A stretch of DNA of 64,000 nucleotides, from NCBI RefSeq assembly GCF_000757845.1, contig NZ_CP007753.1, positions 1,116,001 through 1,180,000 of the forward strand, in the 5' to 3' direction. Below the pieces are notes generated by a model. The model was not told the DNA's origin. It made no database searches and saw only the letters and a program-made list of their open reading frames with translations. Position 1 is the stretch's first letter. Each line of letters starts with the position of its first letter. The translations under genes were made by a program, and so were the position numbers. Of the stretch, positions 1-8,729 are shown piece after piece. This DNA comes from Prochlorococcus sp. MIT 0604. GTDB taxonomy: Bacteria > Cyanobacteriota > Cyanobacteriia > PCC-6307 > Cyanobiaceae.

Positions 1-249
1 GGCTTCATATAGCCTATTGGCTCTTATGATTTTTTCTCTTATTTGTAAGAGGTTATTCATGGTCTTTTGCAGTTAATGAGAATCCCGTTCCCTACTCCCA
101 TTTCATGCGTCCAGAGATATAAACTTGGATGAACGTAAATGAACAATAACATCTTTAAAAAAATTCTGCGAGAGTAATTTTTACTAAATTTTTCTCAAAA
201 AAATAAATATTGCATAGATAGTATAAATAAGGTTTTAATATTTCCTAAA

Positions 250-525
250 TTAGGATAAGAAAATTGTTTGCGACCCATCATTATTATCCTGAATCACTAT
301 TTTTTTATTAGGGAAAATATCTGATAATATTCTCTTCAAATTTGAACTATCTGAATGAATTATATTACTCATATTTTTTGAATTAATTTTCCAATTTTCA
401 TCTACAAATAGTTCTTTATCATCGCCTTTTTCATTCTGAAGTGATGTTTTATTTAGAATCTTAAGTAACAGTTCTGAATCATAATTTTTAAATTCTTCAG
501 GGCCCTCTTTAAAATTTTTAATCAT
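250..525 (-). CDS. hypothetical protein, 91 aa
   Basis: I do not recognise this protein. It is Asn/Lys/Asp-rich and soluble-looking, with no signal peptide or membrane segment. The C-terminal third (KKIVIQDNNDGSQTIFLS) could form a beta hairpin. It stands alone: about 225 bases without an obvious gene separate it from the next ORF, and nothing is visible upstream to the window edge. The single ATG at 525 is the only good start. It is probably a lineage-specific gene of unknown role. Confidence 0.5.
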   Translation of the reverse strand: MIKNFKEGPEEFKNYDSELLLKILNKTSLQNEKGDDKELFVDENWKINSKNMSNIIHSDSSNLKRILSDIFPNKKIVIQDNNDGSQTIFLS

Positions 526-751
526 TATTTAGAAATCTAATTTTCCTAAATCTTGCATAAGAAATTTGAAGAATACAAGGTATTAATTACCTAAAAATCT
601 CTCTTAAGATAAAAAAATCTAGATGCAATTAAAATAATTTTCTTTAGAAAATTTAATTCCAAAATAGCTAAAGAATGATATTTAAAAAGATTAATTAATC
701 ATTTACACCATTTATTTACTTGTTAGGTTGCAATTAAGGGAATCAGAAAAG

Positions 752-883
752 ATGCCAAGAGTAATTAACAAAAAAATTAGACTTTTAAGATGGTTAAACT
801 CAGGCATGATACTACCATTTATCATTATGGCTGCATCTTCATCAATCATTCTTTATGGTGTTTTATTTATCCTAATAAAATAG
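752..883 (+). CDS. small single-pass membrane protein, 43 aa
   Basis: This short ORF begins MPRVINKKIRLLRWLNSG, a basic amphipathic head, followed by one hydrophobic segment at residues 19-42 (MILPFIIMAASSSIILYGVL). Small one-helix proteins like this are common in picocyanobacterial genomes, and some turn out to be subunits of thylakoid complexes. No family is recognised. The basic N-terminus and hydrophobic C-terminus support a real membrane peptide rather than a chance ORF. Confidence 0.5.
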   Translation: MPRVINKKIRLLRWLNSGMILPFIIMAASSSIILYGVLFILIK

Positions 884-892
884 TTTTTTAAT

Positions 893-1027
893 TTAAGCAG
901 CTAATTTTTCCTCAGATTTAGACATAATTATTGCAGCTTTTTTTAATAAACTAACTACTTCTTTTCTTCCAACTGCATTATCAGCTTGACGCATTATTTC
1001 ATAATAATTTTTATTTATTTTCTTCAT
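893..1027 (-). CDS. small hypothetical protein, 44 aa
   Basis: The ORF encodes a 44-residue, probably all-helical, charged peptide beginning MKKINKNYYEIMRQADNAVG and ending in EEKLAA. It has no membrane segment. It converges on the 43-aa membrane ORF at 752-883, with nine bases between the two stops. The product is unrecognised, and its compact coding character (no low-complexity runs) suggests it is genuine. Confidence 0.5.
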   Translation of the reverse strand: MKKINKNYYEIMRQADNAVGRKEVVSLLKKAAIIMSKSEEKLAA

Positions 1028-1210
1028 AAATAGTTTTAATTTAATCTAAAATTACAACACCATATCATTGTGTCAACTGTAAATAATTCTCATATATTAT
1101 TTCTTTGATTATTTTTTGCACAATAAAAAATTTCTCATTTATTATCCTTCAAGTTTTTTTAATTGATGATGCCAAAAAATCATAAATATCAAAATTAATA
1201 ATCCTTTTAA

Positions 1211-1426
1211 TTAAGCTATATTGAAGGATTTGAAAACATAAAATAAACCTCCGATTAGGATCAGTATCGCAGCTCCATAAAAAAGAAAAGGGATAATTGG
1301 ATACTTATACAATGTAGTCCTTACTTTTTGTTGTATGGCTTTTTTATCAAGTTGAGGTAACTTTATATCTTCTGTTTTTTCTCTAGGCGGAATACCTAAA
1401 TTTGTTCTTCTCTTTGCCTCTCCCAT
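1211..1426 (-). CDS. DUF2839-family protein
   Basis: The N-terminus MGEAKRRTNLGIPPRE is the hallmark of the cyanobacterial DUF2839 family. A lysine-rich linker follows, then one C-terminal membrane helix (FLFYGAAILILIGGLFYVF). I chose the ATG at 1426 rather than the longer frame to 1453: MGEAKRR is the conserved family start, and the longer version would overlap the upstream gene, which stops at 1429. The function of the family is unknown. The two-base gap suggests co-transcription with the upstream gene. Confidence 0.75.
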   Translation of the reverse strand: MGEAKRRTNLGIPPREKTEDIKLPQLDKKAIQQKVRTTLYKYPIIPFLFYGAAILILIGGLFYVFKSFNIA

Positions 1427-1428
1427 AA

Positions 1429-1659
1429 TTAATACTGAGGAATTCCCATACATTTTAAATAATTTTTATCCGCTAAATCTAAAATTTGATTCCATTCTTC
1501 ATGAGATGTTTCCAAATTATTTTTAAAATCTTTTTCGAATTTAAGAATACATCTTTTTTCTATATTTTCTGGAGAATTATAGTTTCTCAAAAAAGTAAAA
1601 CTCAAATACGATAATGATGAAAAAACTATAAGTACTTTAGCGATTCTAAAATTATTCAT
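1429..1659 (-). CDS. hypothetical protein with N-terminal membrane anchor, 76 aa
   Basis: A hydrophobic N-terminal stretch (residues 7-24) looks like a signal anchor. A charged region follows with two cysteines (CILKFEKDF and KCMGIPQY). It sits immediately upstream of the DUF2839 gene on the same strand, so the two are probably transcribed together. No family is recognised. Confidence 0.5.
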   Translation of the reverse strand: MNNFRIAKVLIVFSSLSYLSFTFLRNYNSPENIEKRCILKFEKDFKNNLETSHEEWNQILDLADKNYLKCMGIPQY

Positions 1660-1737
1660 ATCTTAGATCCTATTTCCTTATAAATAAATTACTTTTTGGT
1701 TTTATAATTAATTGAATCTATTAAAAAAAATTATCAA

Positions 1738-1935
1738 ATGATAAATTCGGTAAATTTTAACCTTTTGCCTATTCAGGATTTGGTTGTTTCAGGGTTAATA
1801 ATCTTTATAATGTCCACGATTATTGCCAATATTTATGACCCATTATTGGGAATAACTTATGCATTTGGGAATATACTTACTCTTACTTTTTTGAGTTGGT
1901 TATACAAAGAGACTTGGAGTGATCCAAAGAAATAA
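1738..1935 (+). CDS. small membrane protein, 65 aa
   Basis: Two hydrophobic segments (about residues 15-33 and 39-55) flank a short loop, DPLLGITYAFGN, and the tail is charged. It looks like a two-helix hairpin membrane protein. It is divergent from the 1429-1659 gene across a short AT-rich spacer. No homologous family is recognised. Confidence 0.5.
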   Translation: MINSVNFNLLPIQDLVVSGLIIFIMSTIIANIYDPLLGITYAFGNILTLTFLSWLYKETWSDPKK

Positions 1936-2159
1936 ATCAAATTCAAAAAAGATAAATAAAAAAACTACTTCTGTATTTTTAACTTTGAAGAATACTTTAA
2001 ATTAACAATGAAAGTTGCAACAAGAGATAGTATCAAAAAAAATAATAAGCTCTCTAGAGTAGATTGAGGCATCACCATAATAAGTACCAAAAATAATACA
2101 TTTCTACAAAAACGAATTCTGAAGAAAAATCAACCCTTTAATTATTTTTTATTTTCAAA

Positions 2160-3476
2160 TTAATAAATCCCAATCCCAAAAAATGAATGTGCAATAAACA
2201 ATAAACTAAATAATGTTAAGAAAATTAATCCTATCCAGCTTATTGTTTTTAGAAAAAATCCATATCTATTTTTAATTGGTACTAATTTGCTATTTATAGT
2301 ATCCATTGCCATCCATGCAAATAAAGGTGCGGTTAGAAAGCTTCCAGTCATTGCAGCAAATACAAAATCTTTTACTCCTATACCTCCAGACCTTGCAATC
2401 AGCAAAGCTATTAATGATGCAAAGATATGTATAATCATCCAAATTTGAAATCTATTTCGCTCTGCATTGGAATCCATACGTCCAAAATCAGTCCCTCTCA
2501 ATAAGCCTTGAATAGCAGAAATACTTCTTGGATATGCATCTAGACAAGTAATTGTAGTACTAAACATTGCGGCAAATGCTGCAGGTATTATGATCCATTT
2601 AGCCCAATTACCAATAGATTTAGTGTAAAGGAGTATTAACTTTTGAGCAAAGGAGACTCCACTTCCGGAAAGCATTCCATCGCCAGTACCATACATCGTT
2701 ATTGCTCCAAGAGTAAGGAAGAAAATAGCCGTAACAACAGTTATTATGTAACCGAGATTAAAATCAAATTCTGCTTCACTGATATTTGGCCTATAATTTG
2801 AATCTTTCGCTCGAGAAAACATCCATAAAGAAGGCCAAACACATAACTCTACTGGGCAAGGCATCCATCCCATTAAAGGGATCAAAAAAGCTAAATTTTT
2901 TAACTTCCATGGGCTGATTTCTGGTTCAAAAAAACTCATATTTAATGACTCATTTATTGAACCTTTGAACAAAAGCGATAAAACTGCAAATAATGTTAAT
3001 AAAGTTAGTAGAGATACTAAAATTTTTGAAATCCTATCAAGGGCTTTATATTTACCAAGAATTAATATCATTCCAGAAACAATCAGGATTCCTATAGACA
3101 AATCCATGGCTGGAAAAGCTGAGAAAAAGGGAATATTAGTTAAAAGGACACCAGAAACAAAACTTACAGCGGCTACAGTAAAAGTACCTGTAATTAGACT
3201 AACTATTAGAAATAAAGGAAGATATAAAGAATTCTGCTCTTTGAAACCTTCTAATAATGATTTACCAGTAGATGCTGTAAATCTAGTCCCAACCAATAAG
3301 AATGGATATTTTAAAAGATTAGTAAGAAGGATTAGGCCAACTAATGAAAATCCAAACCTTGCACCAGCAGTAGTTGATGACAATAAATGAGAACCCCCAA
3401 TAGCCGCTCCAGCAAGCAAAATTCCTGGACCTAAACTTTTTTGTATTCCTTTTGTTAAATTCATGTCTTTAATCAA
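2160..3476 (-). CDS. Nramp-family transporter, divergent metal-site motifs
   Basis: This is a polytopic membrane protein of about 11 helices. The opening GPGILLAGAAIGGSHLL and the overall helix pattern match the Nramp divalent-metal transporter family. In canonical Nramp proteins TM1 carries DPGN and TM6 carries MPH, which bind Mn2+/Fe2+. Here TM1 reads IGGSH and TM6 reads MPCPVE, so the TM1 Asp and Asn ligands are absent and His is replaced by Cys. The substrate is therefore uncertain: a transition metal, Mg2+ or something else. An alternative start is Met5 (MNLTKG). A 38-aa ORF with a strong ribosome binding site ends five bases upstream and is probably co-transcribed. Confidence 0.8.
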   Translation of the reverse strand: MIKDMNLTKGIQKSLGPGILLAGAAIGGSHLLSSTTAGARFGFSLVGLILLTNLLKYPFLLVGTRFTASTGKSLLEGFKEQNSLYLPLFLIVSLITGTFTVAAVSFVSGVLLTNIPFFSAFPAMDLSIGILIVSGMILILGKYKALDRISKILVSLLTLLTLFAVLSLLFKGSINESLNMSFFEPEISPWKLKNLAFLIPLMGWMPCPVELCVWPSLWMFSRAKDSNYRPNISEAEFDFNLGYIITVVTAIFFLTLGAITMYGTGDGMLSGSGVSFAQKLILLYTKSIGNWAKWIIIPAAFAAMFSTTITCLDAYPRSISAIQGLLRGTDFGRMDSNAERNRFQIWMIIHIFASLIALLIARSGGIGVKDFVFAAMTGSFLTAPLFAWMAMDTINSKLVPIKNRYGFFLKTISWIGLIFLTLFSLLFIAHSFFGIGIY

Positions 3477-3481
3477 ATGAT

Positions 3482-3598
3482 TTAATTTAATTTTTGAGCC
3501 CTTCTAAACTTATTTTTTAATACTCTTTTTTTAAACACAAAATCAGATAATGAGTGAAAAATAAAAAGAATAATTAGTAATCCTATTCGAACTTTCAT
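3482..3598 (-). CDS. 38-aa leader-type membrane peptide upstream of Nramp-like gene
   Basis: The sequence is MKVRIGLLIILFIFHSLSDF followed by a lysine/arginine-rich tail (KKRVLKNKFRRAQKLN). It has one hydrophobic helix. A strong Shine-Dalgarno (GGAGAAA, at about 3603-3609 on this strand) precedes the ATG, which is rare among genes here and argues that it is translated. It stops five bases before the transporter start at 3476, so it is likely the first gene of that operon. It could be a small transporter subunit or a regulatory leader peptide; I cannot tell which. Confidence 0.55.
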   Translation of the reverse strand: MKVRIGLLIILFIFHSLSDFVFKKRVLKNKFRRAQKLN

Positions 3599-3625
3599 AA
3601 GATTTCTCCTTCAAATATGCTTTTA

Positions 3626-3742
3626 TCAGATATTTATTTTGTATTCAACCTCTTTTCTCCATAAGATCCTCAAAAACCTATCTAAAACATCTAATTCCTT
3701 TTTATCAAAACTTTTTATTTTCTTTTTATTTTGTTTTTGCAT
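3626..3742 (-). CDS. possible 38-aa basic peptide
   Basis: The ORF begins MQKQNKKKIKSFDKKELDVL and ends in TGA. It is highly basic and predicted helical, with a Trp-containing amphipathic stretch (LDRFLRILWRKEVEY). There is no clear Shine-Dalgarno. It lies upstream of the small leader ORF and the Nramp-like gene on the same strand. It could be genuine or a chance AT-rich ORF. Confidence 0.3.
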   Translation of the reverse strand: MQKQNKKKIKSFDKKELDVLDRFLRILWRKEVEYKINI

Positions 3743-3833
3743 AAATTATTACTTAAGTATTTCAACTTTAAACTGAGCTAAAAAACACACAATAAGCAAA
3801 ACTTCTTAAAACTCAAGGTAGTTTGGATTGTTT

Positions 3834-4190
3834 TTAATTTGATATATATTTTTCTGCTCTTCTTAATGCTTTTATTGCACCTCTATAATCAAGATTTTTT
3901 AATTTTTCCTGACTTTTACGTTCCAACATTTTCACTATTTCATTTATCTTTATTGCATTAATTTTAAGTTTATGATCGAATATAAGATCAAATTTTGAGC
4001 AATACAAACTAGATAATTCTTTTCTATATTCTTGAATCATTTTTTCATCACAAGAATTAGATTTCAATATTGCATTAGCTTTAATTTTGTCTTCTAAAGC
4101 GCCTTTAAAATTTCCTCCTTTAAATTTATTTTCACTTGATCTAGTCAGCTTAATAAGATTTTCCAATATCAATCGCCCAGAATCTTCCAT
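3834..4190 (-). CDS. helical repeat-like hypothetical protein
   Basis: Using the ATG at 4190 (MEDSGRLILENL) gives 118 residues that look entirely alpha-helical. There are repeated helix-turn-helix pairs around NFKGALEDKIKANAIL and NLDYRGAIKALRRAEKY. Both contain a YxGAIKAL/FKGALED pattern resembling TPR or related solenoid repeats. A longer frame to 4241 exists but begins with a hydrophobic stretch ahead of an A-rich run and is less likely. Its role is unknown; such folds usually mediate protein-protein contacts. Confidence 0.55.
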   Translation of the reverse strand: MEDSGRLILENLIKLTRSSENKFKGGNFKGALEDKIKANAILKSNSCDEKMIQEYRKELSSLYCSKFDLIFDHKLKINAIKINEIVKMLERKSQEKLKNLDYRGAIKALRRAEKYISN

Positions 4191-4265
4191 TTTTTTTTTT
4201 TCTAAATTCAAGACAATCCTATCAGCATAAAGAAAAAACAACTTAATTTTTTAATACTAAAAAAA

Positions 4266-4565
4266 TTAACCAATAACAAGTCCTTTTTCAAGAAGTAAAT
4301 CGAAAACCTCCACACTTTTCGTTTTTCCAAATTGGGTGGGCTTATGTAAATCTAATAATTGAGCAAGGCACATAATCCAATAAGTATCTTTTTTTAAATT
4401 TAGACCTTCGCAAATATGGGAGGGTGCCAATTTAAAACAGCCAAAATCTGTAGATATATTAATATTCATTATTTGAGTTTCAAGTTCCAGATTTAAGAGT
4501 TCTATTTCTTGCTCAGAAAGGGATGACCCAAGAGAATATGATTCAATTAAAAGTTGGTAATTCAT
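4266..4565 (-). CDS. hypothetical protein, paralogue of the 9684-9974 gene
   Basis: The 99 residues align along their length with the protein at 9684-9974. Shared features include an early ELxxLxxEL helix, the motif APxxICxxLxL, a Trp-x-x-Cys pair (WIMC versus WHLC), and LDxxxP followed by VxxFxxL. This defines a small family present at least twice in this window. No function is recognised. It is probably soluble and helical. It lies just downstream of the DUF3764 gene on the same strand (16 bases apart), so the two may be co-transcribed. Confidence 0.6.
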   Translation of the reverse strand: MNYQLLIESYSLGSSLSEQEIELLNLELETQIMNINISTDFGCFKLAPSHICEGLNLKKDTYWIMCLAQLLDLHKPTQFGKTKSVEVFDLLLEKGLVIG

Positions 4566-4581
4566 AAAAAAAATTATTTTT

Positions 4582-4863
4582 TTAGGAAATCCAGCGAGTG
4601 ATTTTTGTCCCCTCGTAAATATGTCCTGAAGCTTCTACTATAGGTTTTGTTTCAGGATTCATAAAAATATCATATAAAACATTTTCTGGTCCTTGAAAAA
4701 TTACAGTCGCCCTTTGAGGATCATCTAATGATTTACCAATATAAAATGTTTTAACTCCCATTTCTTTAAACATTGTCTGCTGTTCTTTTGCATTCATATG
4801 TGATTCATACTCCTCATAGGTATTACTTAGTTGAAAATCTAAAATAGTCGTTTCAGTAGTCAT
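4582..4863 (-). CDS. DUF3764-family protein
   Basis: The 93-residue protein (MTTETTILDFQLSNTYEEYE) has the compact alpha/beta pattern of the marine-picocyanobacterial DUF3764 family: an N-terminal strand, a helix containing HMNAKEQQTMF, then VKTFYIGKSLDDPQRATVIF. This is likely a dimeric alpha-beta barrel (antibiotic-monooxygenase/EthD-like) fold, but no reaction is known. It precedes the 4266-4565 gene on the same strand by 16 bases. Confidence 0.65.
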   Translation of the reverse strand: MTTETTILDFQLSNTYEEYESHMNAKEQQTMFKEMGVKTFYIGKSLDDPQRATVIFQGPENVLYDIFMNPETKPIVEASGHIYEGTKITRWIS

Positions 4864-4998
4864 AAGAATAATTAAAGTTTTTTAATTCTAAAATCTTTAT
4901 CAAAAAATTAATCTAAAAAAAATTAGTTTTTATTAAGCAAAGTGTTAACTAATTTTCATTTATGAGTTATAAATCAACTATAAAAAAAGATTTTAATT

Positions 4999-6342
4999 TT
5001 GGACTCAAAAATTTCTCAGAGAGAACAATGGACTAGTAAGCTAGGATTCATTCTCGCAGCTGCTGGTAGTGCAGTAGGTCTAGGCAACCTTTGGGGTTTT
5101 GCTTACAGAGCATCTCAAGGTGGAGGTGCGGCTTTTGTACTTTTATATATATTGATCGTTTTAATTGTATGTCTTCCGGTATTTGTTGCTGAAATGGCTC
5201 TAGGAAGAAACGCAATGGCAAGCACATTGCTTGCGCCTGTTAAGCTGGCTGGTAAGAATTGGTATCCATTAGGAATTCTTTTCTTCATAGCTCCTTTAGG
5301 AATAGCATCATATTATTCAGTGATAATGGGATGGACTGCAGATACCTTGTTCCATTCTTTATTTTTTGGATTACCAAAAAATTTAACTGAAGCAGAAACC
5401 TTCTTTGGCTCGATTAGTAGTGGCAGCAGTGTTTTATTGGGCCATCTATTAAGTCTAGTACTTACAGCAATAATAGTTTCATCAGGTATAAAAAAAGGTA
5501 TAGAAAAGGTTACTAGATATTTCATGCCAATCCTTTTCATAATTATTGTAATTCTTGCTATTTGGGCTACTTCACTTTCAGGAGCATGGGAAGGATATAA
5601 AACATTTCTACTTAAGTTTGACTTTAATGAATTGAGAAATCCTCAAACAATAAGAAACGCTTTTACACAAGCATTCTTTTCATTAAGCTTAGGGATTGGA
5701 ATTATGGTTACCTACGCATCCTATTTAAATAAAAAAAGTAATCTTCCAAAACTAAGTGTTGGAGTTGCATCATTAGATACTTTGGTTGGACTAATGGCTG
5801 GATTTATAACTTTCCCAATAGTTTTAACATTCGGTTTAAGTGACGCTATTTCTGAATCCACTGTTGGTGCTTTATTTATCTCAATTCCAACAGGTCTAGG
5901 TTCATATGGTGCGGCAGGTAGAATTGTAGCTGTTGCATTTTTTGCATTAGCTTATATCGCAGCCATAACTTCATCTGTTTCATTATTAGAGGTTCCAGTT
6001 TCCTCTTTAATGGATAAATTCGGCTTTAAAAGAGAAAAATCAGTTTGGCTGATAACTCTTTTCCTATTTTTAGCAGGCATCCCTTCTGCATTAAATTTAA
6101 ATATTCTTGGAACAATTGATTCGATTTTTGGTGGCGTATTACTTATCTTTGGTGGATTCTTGGTTACTTTCTTTATGGGATGGGTGGTCCCTGGAAAATT
6201 CAATGAAGAGCTTAGTGATTCAAAAGTTGGAATCAAAACGACACGTTATTTGAAATTCATGACAAGATGGGTTGCCCCTCCAATTATTGGTTTTGGACTA
6301 TTTATTAGTGTTTTTGATTTGCTGAAAGGCTGGGTAAGTTAG
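4999..6342 (+). CDS. sodium-dependent transporter, NSS (LeuT-like) family
   Basis: The protein (447 aa) has 11-12 membrane helices and opens with GSAVGLGNLWGFAYRASQGG, the TM1 signature of neurotransmitter:sodium symporters, which co-transport amino acids or similar solutes with Na+ by the LeuT fold. EMALGR at the end of TM2 is also typical. The start is TTG at 4999; no ATG is available upstream of the conserved TM1. LeuT-like proteins usually have Arg after the TM1 unwound region (GNxWRFP), which forms the outer gate; here it is Gly (NLWGFAY). The substrate cannot be read from the sequence. Confidence 0.85.
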   Translation: MDSKISQREQWTSKLGFILAAAGSAVGLGNLWGFAYRASQGGGAAFVLLYILIVLIVCLPVFVAEMALGRNAMASTLLAPVKLAGKNWYPLGILFFIAPLGIASYYSVIMGWTADTLFHSLFFGLPKNLTEAETFFGSISSGSSVLLGHLLSLVLTAIIVSSGIKKGIEKVTRYFMPILFIIIVILAIWATSLSGAWEGYKTFLLKFDFNELRNPQTIRNAFTQAFFSLSLGIGIMVTYASYLNKKSNLPKLSVGVASLDTLVGLMAGFITFPIVLTFGLSDAISESTVGALFISIPTGLGSYGAAGRIVAVAFFALAYIAAITSSVSLLEVPVSSLMDKFGFKREKSVWLITLFLFLAGIPSALNLNILGTIDSIFGGVLLIFGGFLVTFFMGWVVPGKFNEELSDSKVGIKTTRYLKFMTRWVAPPIIGFGLFISVFDLLKGWVS

Positions 6343-6507
6343 GCAATACTTTGCTGCGGAACTTTTTTAAGTAAATATTAAATTTTAAGTTCTATTAAAT
6401 TTTAAAAGTAAAAGCATAAACCATCCCTGATAAGAAAATATATAAGATATATCTAGATGTTGAATTTAAAGAAATTACAACGCAATCAACAATAGATTAC
6501 AAATTTA

Positions 6508-8211
6508 ATGTCAACCACGTCTAATTCATTTAAAGAAAAGCTTACGAAAAATTTTTCTGAATTTTCTCAATTATCTGACTATTCTTTTATGAATTGTCTC
6601 AAAGCAGATCCTCAATCAACAAAAGATGGAAATGATCATAAGCCGCGTTCAGTATATTCAGGCCATTACGTACCAGTTCTCCCAACTGCTATTCAAGATC
6701 CAGAATATATTTCTCATAGCAACAAACTTTTTAAAGAACTAAGGCTAAGCTCAGATCTTACTAAAGACCAAAATTTTTGTCGTTTTTTCTCAGGTGATAT
6801 TTCTGTTGCTAAATATCCAATGAGCCCTTTTGGTTGGGCAACAGGTTATGCATTATCAATTTACGGGACTGAATATACCCAACAATGTCCTTTTGGAACT
6901 GGCAATGGTTATGGCGATGGCAGAGCAATTTCTGTTTTTGAAGGTTTATTCAATGGGAAAAGAATGGAAATGCAACTTAAAGGAGGAGGTCCAACTCCCT
7001 ATTGTCGCGGAGCAGATGGTAGAGCTGTCTTAAGGTCTAGCGTACGAGAATTTCTCGCACAGGAATTAATGAATGCCTTGGGAATCCCCACCTCAAGATC
7101 TTTAACACTTTATGTCTCACGTTCAGAAATAGTAAGAAGACCGTGGTATTCCAAAGGGTCCAGATATTTTGAACCTGATATCATGATTGATAATCAAGCG
7201 GCAATTACTACGAGAGTCGCTCCATCTTTTTTACGTGTAGGCCAGATTGAACTTTTTGCAAGACGAGTTCGTAATAATGCGCATGATGAGGCCCTCAATG
7301 AACTAAAGATGATAGTTCAACATCTAATTGATAGAAATTATAAAGATGAAATTGAATATGAGATTTCAATTGAAAGTAAAGTAATAAAACTGGCTTCTTT
7401 ATATAGATCAAGACTTATGTCACTTATAGCCAACTGGATGAGAGTTGGTTATTGCCAGGGTAATTTCAATAGTGATAATTGTGCTGCTGGAGGTTATACC
7501 TTGGATTATGGCCCCTTTGGATTCTGTGAATTATTTGATCCAAGATTTCAGCCATGGACAGGTGGAGGTGAACATTTCTCATTTTTTAACCAGCCTTCTG
7601 CAGCGGCAATCAACTTTAAAACATTCTGTTCATCTCTTAGTCCGTTACTTTCACAAAGCAAACAAGATCAAGAAAAGTTAGATCAAATCGAAAAAGAATT
7701 TTCTGAATTAATGAATAAGGAATTGATGAAAATGTGGGCAAACAAGCTTGGTTTAGAACATTACAACGAAACTATAATAAATGAATTTTTTAATCTCATG
7801 GTCATTTCAAAAGCAGACTATACAATTTTGTTCCGTAAACTGTCTGAAATACCTGATAACTTAGATTCTTTAAAAGACTGTTTCTATTTACCAATTAATG
7901 ACGAGCTCAATAATAGTTGGGAAGTATGGCTTGAAAACTGGCAATCAGTCTTGAAGAAAGAGGGAAATATTAAAGCAAAATCGGCATCAATGAAATCCCT
8001 TAATCCAGTCTATACTTGGCGCGAATGGATGGTCGTTCCCGCATATGAAGAAGCTGAAAAGGGAAATTACAAAAAAATAAAAGAGTTACAGGATGTCTTT
8101 AGCAATCCATATGTAGAACAACCCCCAGAAATAGATCAAAAATATAATCGACTAAAGCCAAGCCAGTATTTTAACTATGGAGGAGTATCTCATTACAGTT
8201 GTTCTTCATAA
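6508..8211 (+). CDS. selO: SelO/YdiU protein adenylyltransferase (pseudokinase fold)
   Basis: SelO (UPF0061) transfers AMP from ATP to Ser/Thr/Tyr of target proteins and is linked to redox stress. Diagnostic blocks are present: SPFGWATGYALSIYG, MQLKGGGPTPYCRGADGRA, AVLRSSVREFLAQE, and the metal/catalytic region FNSDN...DYGPFGF, with Asn and Asp equivalent to the Mg-binding residues. The C-terminus ends in CSS, placing Cys at the antepenultimate position where eukaryotic SELENOO has selenocysteine, so the protein is full length. At 567 residues it is longer than the E. coli protein (about 480). It is a stand-alone gene. Confidence 0.9.
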   Translation: MSTTSNSFKEKLTKNFSEFSQLSDYSFMNCLKADPQSTKDGNDHKPRSVYSGHYVPVLPTAIQDPEYISHSNKLFKELRLSSDLTKDQNFCRFFSGDISVAKYPMSPFGWATGYALSIYGTEYTQQCPFGTGNGYGDGRAISVFEGLFNGKRMEMQLKGGGPTPYCRGADGRAVLRSSVREFLAQELMNALGIPTSRSLTLYVSRSEIVRRPWYSKGSRYFEPDIMIDNQAAITTRVAPSFLRVGQIELFARRVRNNAHDEALNELKMIVQHLIDRNYKDEIEYEISIESKVIKLASLYRSRLMSLIANWMRVGYCQGNFNSDNCAAGGYTLDYGPFGFCELFDPRFQPWTGGGEHFSFFNQPSAAAINFKTFCSSLSPLLSQSKQDQEKLDQIEKEFSELMNKELMKMWANKLGLEHYNETIINEFFNLMVISKADYTILFRKLSEIPDNLDSLKDCFYLPINDELNNSWEVWLENWQSVLKKEGNIKAKSASMKSLNPVYTWREWMVVPAYEEAEKGNYKKIKELQDVFSNPYVEQPPEIDQKYNRLKPSQYFNYGGVSHYSCSS

Positions 8212-8253
8212 AAGTTAAATCCTCATACTGATAGAACAACTCTGAGAAAAATC

Positions 8254-8676
8254 TTATTTATTTATGGCCGTAGGCATTCCAACTACTGATACAACTCCCA
8301 CATGAAGTATGGCCGGCTTCTTTCCAACATTTTTCACATAGTGTGGGGCACCATTATTACTCTCAATAAATGCATCACCTGCTTTAAAGAAATTAATTTC
8401 TTCACCCCTCACATGCTTTAATCTTCCTCTGGTGACATGAATCAACATTGGGGAAGGATGAGTATGAATTGGAGTTTTCAACCCAACTGGAATTTTTACT
8501 TTTAAGAGTCTCAATTCAGGCTTACCCTCGAGATAATTAAAATTTTTACCACTTAGTCCTTTTGAACTTTGAATAATAGGTATAACTTCAATCTTTTCTT
8601 CAGCAAGAGAAGGTTGTGGTAAAGCTAAAGTCCCAATAAAAAGGAAACAAAATGGAATAAATGTTTTTATTTTCAT
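8254..8676 (-). CDS. secreted cupin-domain protein
   Basis: I use the ATG at 8676 (MKIKTFIPFCFLFIG), which gives a clean signal peptide ending near QPSLA; a start six codons upstream (8694) is also open. The mature part is a single cupin barrel with motif 1 around TPIHTHPSPMLIHVTRG and motif 2 near HYVKNVGKKPAILHVG. The His residues suggest a bound metal. It is probably periplasmic. No enzyme activity can be assigned. Confidence 0.75.
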   Translation of the reverse strand: MKIKTFIPFCFLFIGTLALPQPSLAEEKIEVIPIIQSSKGLSGKNFNYLEGKPELRLLKVKIPVGLKTPIHTHPSPMLIHVTRGRLKHVRGEEINFFKAGDAFIESNNGAPHYVKNVGKKPAILHVGVVSVVGMPTAINK

Positions 8677-8729
8677 TAGATAAATGAGATTCACTAATAA
8701 TAGGTAGTTTGCAAAAATAATAAACTAAT

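Noticed and set aside
1-249. AGCC-TATT-GGCT hairpin followed by T run near the window start (about 11-36) as a terminator
   Set aside because: A four-base stem with no visible upstream gene; too weak to annotate. Nothing else is evident in these bases.
2965-3390. Plus-strand ORF of 141 aa
   Set aside because: It is the antisense shadow of the Nramp-like gene; composition is unprotein-like and has no start signal.
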